Part shown: one piece after another, positions 58,041-64,000 of the stretch
How positions within the stretch are numbered: position 1 is the stretch's first letter
How the letters are laid out: each line of letters begins with the position of its first letter
Source: Incurvaria masculella
Lineage: Eukaryota; Arthropoda; Insecta; Lepidoptera; Incurvariidae
Length of the DNA: 64,000 nucleotides
NCBI GenBank assembly: GCA_946894095.1
Contig: OX335641.1
Location: forward strand, 9,070,501 to 9,134,500
Reading direction: 5' to 3'
Notes under the pieces: model-generated
The model's database searches: none
Seen by the model: the letters and a program-made list of their open reading frames with translations, nothing else
Told to the model about the DNA's origin: nothing
Translations under genes and position numbers: made by a program

Positions 58041-58477
58041 CCATAGCGTAAAGTCCAGAATGCGCGCGGCGGAATCTAGCCAGTACCATCATGTCAGCGA
58101 GAGGGTACGCACGTTTCGCGCGCTCCGTCCCCGCTCGGCAAGGTACGACTAGTCTGATTTTGTCAAAAAAAAAGAAGATTTTTTAACGGCAAGGGGGATG
58201 TGTGTACCTCGTTATGGTTGAAAGGTATACGATTTTTTTTATTTCATTCTTCTAAATAGAAAAATACTAAAAACTACGAATGGAAAATACATTATTTCCA
58301 GGTTTCTTGGAATGTTTAGGGCCAAATTCACTCCCACACGTTTTTGTGTGTAGTTTGTAGTATTTTTGAGCGTCACGTCGCTAAATGATGAGGGGACTCG
58401 CTTCCTATGCCAGATTTCATGAGTTTAAACAAATAGTGCATGAAAGGGCCCGCCTTGCGTGCACTATTTTGTTACTC

Positions 58478-58940
58478 TTTCTAAATTAGATAAGTGCATA
58501 TCGTCACGAACGCGAGCTGTTTCATGTATCTTAGTCCATGTAAAACTGAAGGTCTCCTTCCCCTACTAGGTTGCAGTTGCCACCCGGCCATGTTGTCCAT
58601 GTTTTCCATACAGTTCAATGTACCATCGACGACATAAGTCCAGTAGCACCCTACGGTCGGGTTTGTTTTGTATATGTGGCGTGCCCCTTCCCCCAGCGGT
58701 CTACAGGCGGGGGGGTGTCCTACCGCAAGCCGCGCGGGAGGTGCGTTCCTCTCCTCCCGCTTCACCTCCGCGAGATGCGACAGCTTCAAAGCAATCGCTC
58801 TGCGAAGTGCTACTGGACTTTAAAATGCGACCGTACATAGCTAATCAAGGGATGGTCCTGGCATGGCATCTAATTATTTTAGGAATGCAGTTGACATCAT
58901 GGCGGTGGGTGTGGTTAGCCATCCATTACTGCATAAAAAA
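58478..58940 (+). mobile_element. SINE body and tail, split by a small TIR insertion
   Basis: Starts in the tRNA-type spacer (CGAACGCGAGCTGTTTCATG), continues TGTAAAACTGAAGGTCTCC and TTCCATACAGTTCAATGTA. It is interrupted at 58624-58832 and resumes ATAGCTAATCAAGGGATGGT, CCTGGCATGGC, GGTTAGCCATCCAT. Confidence 0.7.
58624..58832. mobile_element. small TIR element nested in a SINE
   Basis: A 209-bp GC-rich insert. AGTCCAGTAGCAC at 58637-58649 is a perfect inverted match of 58807-58819, a few bases in from each end. GTAC is duplicated at 58620-58623 and 58833-58836. No coding capacity is seen; the class is not identified. Confidence 0.5.
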
Positions 58941-59490
58941 TGTTTAAAACAAAGATTTCGCTATTGAAGGCTAAGCCTACAAACCTTGTATATTTAACGA
59001 TATATTTTTTATATTTAAAATTGTTATGATTTTTTTTAGTATTCAGAAGCTGTTTATTTTACAAAAAAAAATCCTTACCTACATTAAAATATTTTAATTA
59101 CTTCAAGAAATAATATTTTTGGTCCCCCAGTCCTTTTATCCCCTTGACTTTAATTTCATGAATTAAACCAATGGACTCGCCCGCCATGTAAGCCTAAGTT
59201 AAACTCACGGTGTGAAAACAGTACCGTGGCAGATAATTGCACCGGCAGCGGACATATTCAGGTTCCCCGAGAATACTTCACTCTTTTTGTTGTCTTACTA
59301 CTGTTCGTCTCGTCCCTTAAAATGTGTAGCGAAGTGTATTCGATTTCAGTTATGTTTTTCTATGGAATTTAACTCTACAATAGTTGAACGACTGGTCACC
59401 GCTTTCTTAATTAGTTGGAGATTTGGTACAGTATTTATTATTCTTCAAACTTTTAGTTTGAGGTTAACCCTCTATGTATTCGACAGGAAT

Positions 59491-59848
59491 TTCTTTTTTT
59501 TTTATGTGACTGGACATGGATGACTAATACCACAAGTTCTGTCATGGTATTAGCCCAACACACCACATGGGAACTAGGTGCCATGCCAGGACCTTCCTTA
59601 TCCACGGCTACATTGAACCGCTTCGACCATCGTTCATCCAATGCGATGGTACCAACCCGGGCGGGATAAACCCTACCACCTAGTAAGTAAGGAAGGGGAC
59701 CTACAGCTTAACGTGGAATCCGAACCACGGCCAGCCTCTCTCAACGGTCGAATGGTCACCCATCCAAGACCAGACCGGACCCAGCGTTGCTTAACTGCGG
59801 AGAGCGATCGCCGAAGTGTCGCGCCATTGGGCCACTGAGGCTGACAAT
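59491..59848 (-). mobile_element. SINE with 5S-rRNA-like head, reverse, full length
   Basis: Minus strand: GTCAGCCTCAGTGGCCCAAT, AGTTAAGCAACGCTGGGTCC, CTTGGATGGGTGACC, then body and tail nearly identical to the 3.2-kb copy, with a poly(A) tail (T-run at 59494 on +). Only small indels, so one of the younger copies. Confidence 0.88.
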
Positions 59849-60239
59849 GTTTCCTTGAAGCTAGTAGAATTATTTATTATTATTATTATAATCACAAAGT
59901 CTCATGCGAAATTGGCAATCCAGCTGATTTTAAAATTACTTTGCTTCGTAAAATACAATAAAGGGTTAATACGTCTTAAAGATCCCTACAGAGCGCGCAG
60001 ACAGCGTCAATGATTTACTCCCCGCGCTCCAAATTAATTGTTCGAGGGCAAGTGACCGCGCACGCAATAACCATCTCTTTCTCTCTCGTCTCTTCCAAAT
60101 CAAATTATACATCTGCTTTCTCTCTTCGAGTGGTCCCACTACGATTGAGATATCAATTCGTTTTTAGAGTGATTTATTTTGTTTGTATGCGGTACGGTTC
60201 GATTTATAGCTCTGTTTGCATTAGTTTAATTTTATCGTT

Positions 60240-60320
60240 AAATTAGAATATTTCGAACTCGTTTGTCGACATTTTTACGATCTTGTTTTCTTGATTGAGT
60301 CAATATGTCTGAAAGTAAGT
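60240..60320 (+). other. possible 5' exon end: ATG next to a consensus donor
   Basis: GTCAATATGTCTGAAA followed directly by GTAAGT (donor at 60315), with A at -3 of the ATG. It would encode M-S-E plus a split codon. Upstream 250 bp are CT-rich. Short enough to be chance. Confidence 0.15.
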
Positions 60321-61924
60321 AGAATATACTACTACTCAATAAAATGTTAGTTCTCGGATAGTATGATTTGACCGTTTTTTTTGGATTGGAATAATGTGGA
60401 AATATTTCGGATGCCTTTGACTGAATTACGATAAAAAATTGTGTCTCACAAATAATCAGAGTCTCATAGAATTCCTTTAATATTTTTTTCCCTAATTTCT
60501 AATCGTCACATTAATGCCCGAATCTGTCCGCCAAAAAGGAAATAAAATAATAGAATTCTAATAGGTCCAATAATACGTTCACACAATTCCTCTATAGATA
60601 GTACTGACCTGAACCGTCGAACCTAAACCAACTGGTTTAACCACGGAGATCGTCGATCTCCGTGGATATAACCAACCTTTTTCATCCATCGCAAAAAAGT
60701 TCAAGCAAGAAAGGGTAACATAAAACAGTAATATTACCGTTTTAGCCAACAGTTTGTGCTCGGAAGCTTGCTTCTTATTATTTTCCCGCCTTCATCGGGG
60801 CATTTGGTGTTTATGGGTGCTTTGCACGTATGTGACGACTGCTTGTATTGAGGAGAATTTAATTAGTAGCCGGGTTATAGGTAACGGTTGAAAATGTTAT
60901 TGACAGACGCTATAATTTTGAACTGGCGACATTTAGACTGATAATGGAAGAAGGGCTATTCTTTAAACAATCGTTTCTATATGTTTTTTTATGATTTGGT
61001 ATTTTTTTAAGTATTTTGAATACTCTCCCTTTTCATGATATTAGTAGATATTAATTGATTTTTACACTTATATTTAAACTTTAAATTGACCGATGAATGA
61101 ATGGTTATTTTCTCATAATTTCATTATAATATTTGAATATGTTTTATTGCCTTATTCAACGACACGGAAATTATTAAATCCGCGTCCATACGCGCAAATA
61201 AATAATAGTGTCTTAGCGGCAGTGACAAGGAGGGAGAGAAAGAATAGCGAGAAAGTAGGTGCCCCATACTTGGCGTCCTAACTACATGGTTTCGCTGCCC
61301 TACCCGCACTAGGTTTGTCTAACGTCGTGTGTTATATAGAAATATCCACTAATTCCCTCCCGATCCCGAACCAACTGAAGTCAGGGTACACATCAACATA
61401 ACGCCAAGCCAACACGTCGCGACCTGACATAATCGCGGCTGTTGACCAGAAGTCACAAGCCAGCGAGCACGACCTAGCATAGGCTAGAGCCAGTCGCCTC
61501 ACCTTAAAATCTTCAAGACAGCACTCCATCCTCCTGTATTGTCATGATTTTAAATTGTTACAATACTGGGTGCGGGTATGCGCACCGTGAAATGACCATT
61601 CGATTTCTTAGTTCTATGTAAAATGTACCCAATAATTATGTTTAGGTATGATGCTATTACCTACATAGGAAAATGCACCTTTTTGAGAGTGGTATATTTT
61701 TTTCTGTTTCGTCTGATCGTTTGTCTCAGTTAATTTAACGACGTAAATGTGCGGCTAAGAATTGTCTCACGTGTTCACACCAACGCCGTGAAATACCGGG
61801 AATATTTGCAGTAAAACCGTCCCTCACATTTAATGCACATTTTGCCGGTATCCCGGAGACTCCATCCGGAAGACTTTAAAGGATGACACGAATCGCAAAC
61901 GAATGATATGTACGAGCCGGCACA

Positions 61925-62065
61925 GCAGCGGAAGCACAAACGAAAGATACAGCTGTACCGACGGATAAACGTCAACCTTTCCCCGTTTCCCCTCTCACGA
62001 AAAGCGAAACAAAAACACAGTTATCGATCGATACAGCTGTATCGTTGCATTTGTGCTCCCGCTGC
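61925..62065. repeat. inverted repeat with an E-box in each arm
   Basis: GCAGCGGAAGCACAAACGAA..TACAGCTGTA at 61925-61957 and its inverted near-copy at 62032-62065. Each arm contains the palindrome ACAGCTGT (CAGCTG E-box). Confidence 0.7.
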
Positions 62066-62640
62066 AGTTCGATCCATTTCAGTGTCTACGTGTGTTATTT
62101 CGTTTAGTGGCCGCGCCGCACGCCATTGTACCAAGTTTGTTTTTTATTGCACCGGAAACCGTTGCGAAATTCGGAGCTATCATTCTTCGATGATCATTCT
62201 TAATGAACTACAATATATAGAAAACGATTAACAAGATTTCCTGCTCAAGAATATGCTTGCGCCCTATCGAGGGCCGGTTTTGAACTTGAGTAATGAAATC
62301 CTCACTCTTCACTCACTCACCAAGTGCATATAACTTGTCGATACAAGTGCGCCTACTATTTGTAAACTGTGGCCGACCGCCGCCGCAGCGGTCCGCCGCT
62401 CGCGTGAGCTCCAGTGTGAACGCAACTTATTTGAATAATGAGCACAGTGGCGGGGATAAATTTGTGATAAGAAAATTGTGTGATTTTAGGTGAATTATAA
62501 GAATACTTGAGCTAAAACGGTATATAAATAGCTTAGTGCAAGGCTCGTTAGATTTGCGTGAGCATGCCCGGCTTTGCTGAACTTACTACCTAGTATAATA
62601 TGCTGAACAAATAAACAAACCTCGACCAAAGTTGGTGGTA

Positions 62641-62960
62641 TAAACTAGGTGGTAGGGTTAAGCCCGTCTTGATTGGTACCACCGCATCGGACGAAACTGT
62701 GGTTGAAGGGGCAATTAATGGAGCGGAATTTATCCGTGTTTTCCATCCAGTCCAGTGTAGCCGTGCTCATAAAGGGAAGATCCTGGCATGGCACCTAATT
62801 CCTTCAGGAATGTCGTGTATTAGGTTAATGATATGACTGTAGTTGTGTGGTATCAGCCATCCATGTCAGGCTCCATAAAACTAATTCGTTCGGGAATGCG
62901 TTGTGTTGGTTAATGTCATGACCGTGGGTTTAGTAACCCATCCATGTTCAGTTACTTAAA
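62641..62960 (+). mobile_element. SINE body with a duplicated tail
   Basis: Body AACTAGGTGGTAGGGTTAAG to TCCTGGCATGGCACC, first tail GTGTGGTATCAGCCATCC, then a second tail unit at 62886-62960 (AATGCGTTGTGTTGG to AACCCATCCATGTTCAG). No head is seen. Confidence 0.72.
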
Positions 62961-62989
62961 AAATACCCCTACTGGGAACCCCGCAGAGG

Positions 62990-63205
62990 CACAAGTGGTC
63001 CTATATCAGGACTTTCCTCATATTGCACGGCTATATTGAGCTTGATGGAAAAGATGGGCAGTTTTATTAGAGCTTCGACCATGATTCATTCAATGCAAGG
63101 GTGCCAAGCCGGGCCGGATCAACCCTACCACTTAGTAAATAAGGAAGGAGACCTGCAGTTTTACGTGAAATCCAAACTACGAACGACCAATCCCTTAGTA
63201 AGCTG
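62990..63205 (-). mobile_element. SINE body fragment, reverse
   Basis: Minus-strand body from AAGGGATTGGTCGTTCGTAG to CAGGACTTTCC-type sequence; lacks the tail and the Pol III head. Ends at the same body position as the 43.7-kb copy. Confidence 0.68.
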
Positions 63206-63774
63206 TTGCGACATGTACGGGAAGATGAGGAATTACTTGTGATATACTTGATATTTTACAAATTTGGATTCATCAACTTTTTACTTCTTATGGCATTGCA
63301 TATGTATTTCGTCAGGGTGGTTATTTACCATTAACTATGCAGGTTCTTGGCCCACATCCAACGCAACCAATTTTTGCCATTCGATTATATTTAACCAGCA
63401 GTAACGGCGTTAAAATTCCGCCGGAGGTTTTAGAGAGGTTTTGTAATCTCAACGTTTACTTACCTTCAAGCTTATCAAGTGACCAGTGTATAGGTATATT
63501 CCGTAGAGACATTTTGCTTTACTGCACTATACAACGAGTAAAATTCCCATGCTAGAGACTTACATACATGCCGATAGATACTCTTTTTTTTTATTCTGTA
63601 AGCAAAATAAAATAATATAAAAAGCGTAGAATTAGATATAAAACGCATCAAAATCGTGTGATTATTTAGTTATAAGCGGACAGACAGACCGACAGGAATT
63701 TTTAACATCAAGTAAGTACGGTAATATTATTCTTTCGAAATATACTCGACCTTTATTTATGTGCTGTGTGGGTT

Positions 63775-64000
63775 CCGGCACGTTTAAATAATACAATCGG
63801 GCCTACTGCATTTCCCTTCGTAGTTCGGATTGCACGTCAAACTATAGGTTTTACTTACTAGAACTACGGGATAATCCCGCCCGCGTTTGTGCCATGGTCG
63901 AAGTGGCAATCGAAATTGTCCATGTTTTCCACCCAGTTCAATGCAATATAAAGAAGGTCCTGGCATGGCACCTTGTTCTTAGTGCGTGGTGTGTTGATCT
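63775..64000 (+). mobile_element. SINE body, cut by the window end
   Basis: GTAGTTCGGATTGCACGTCA, then GAAGTGGCAATCGAAATTGT, CCAGTTCAATGCAATATAAA and GGTCCTGGCATGGCACC; the tail is beyond the window. Confidence 0.7.

Larger units (their letters stand above)
59849..62640. other. unassigned DNA near the 3' part of the window
   Basis: Contains the short hairpin at 60641-60665, the possible exon end at 60.3 kb, the E-box inverted repeat at 61.9 kb and a GC patch at 62365-62410. Confidence 0.45.

Overview
This is nuclear DNA of an insect, almost certainly a lepidopteran (moth or butterfly). It is AT-rich and intron-like, with almost no genic coding sequence. It is packed with repeats of lepidopteran type: Helitron-like fragments, TTAA-target MITEs, SINEs, (CCGT)n-containing repeats, a mariner, a jockey/CR1-like LINE and a Penelope-like element. 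The species cannot be named from the sequence.

The one conserved host coding segment is a 191-nt exon at 25437-25627 (+). It encodes the bHLH region of the aryl-hydrocarbon-receptor orthologue (spineless, ss), with a clean acceptor and donor. No PAS-domain exon follows in the remaining 38 kb and no 5' exon was recognised upstream, so most of the window is best read as giant intron(s) of this gene. Just 3' of the exon, at about 200-bp spacing, lie three badly decayed look-alikes of the same exon. They look like remains of a tandem exon duplication.

Layout. 1-9 kb: intron-like DNA with a two-headed SINE family (first copy 3.2 kb), a Helitron-like element (5.7-6.5 kb) and the first (CCGT)n repeat (8.2 kb). 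9-16 kb: a TTAA MITE, a reverse Helitron-like element, LINE 3' ends, a tRNA-headed SINE and a second TTAA MITE. 16-22 kb: a 5'-truncated LINE with one stop codon, inserted in a (CCGT)n repeat, then a complete mariner with an intact 341-aa DD34D transposase. 22-31 kb: reverse SINE, the ss exon and its relics, foldback repeats, a 5S-headed SINE and a 710-bp palindrome made of two inverted MITEs. 31-47 kb: mostly unassigned sequence with GC-rich islets, homopolymer tracts, a 51-bp-arm hairpin (35.2 kb), another SINE, a TTAA MITE and LINE remnants. 47-51 kb: a hammerhead-like ribozyme, a second copy of the 15.2-kb MITE, and a fossil mariner split by a Penelope-like element carrying a GIY-YIG coding region between perfect 100-bp inverted arms. 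51-64 kb: many SINE copies, the longest (CCGT)n tract, a LINE end and unassigned DNA.

The mobile elements form nested layers (LINE in repeat, Penelope in mariner, small TIR element in SINE), which gives relative insertion ages. The SINEs share one body and tail but carry either a 5S-rRNA-like or a tRNA-like Pol III head. All calls are from reading the sequence only; no database search was possible.
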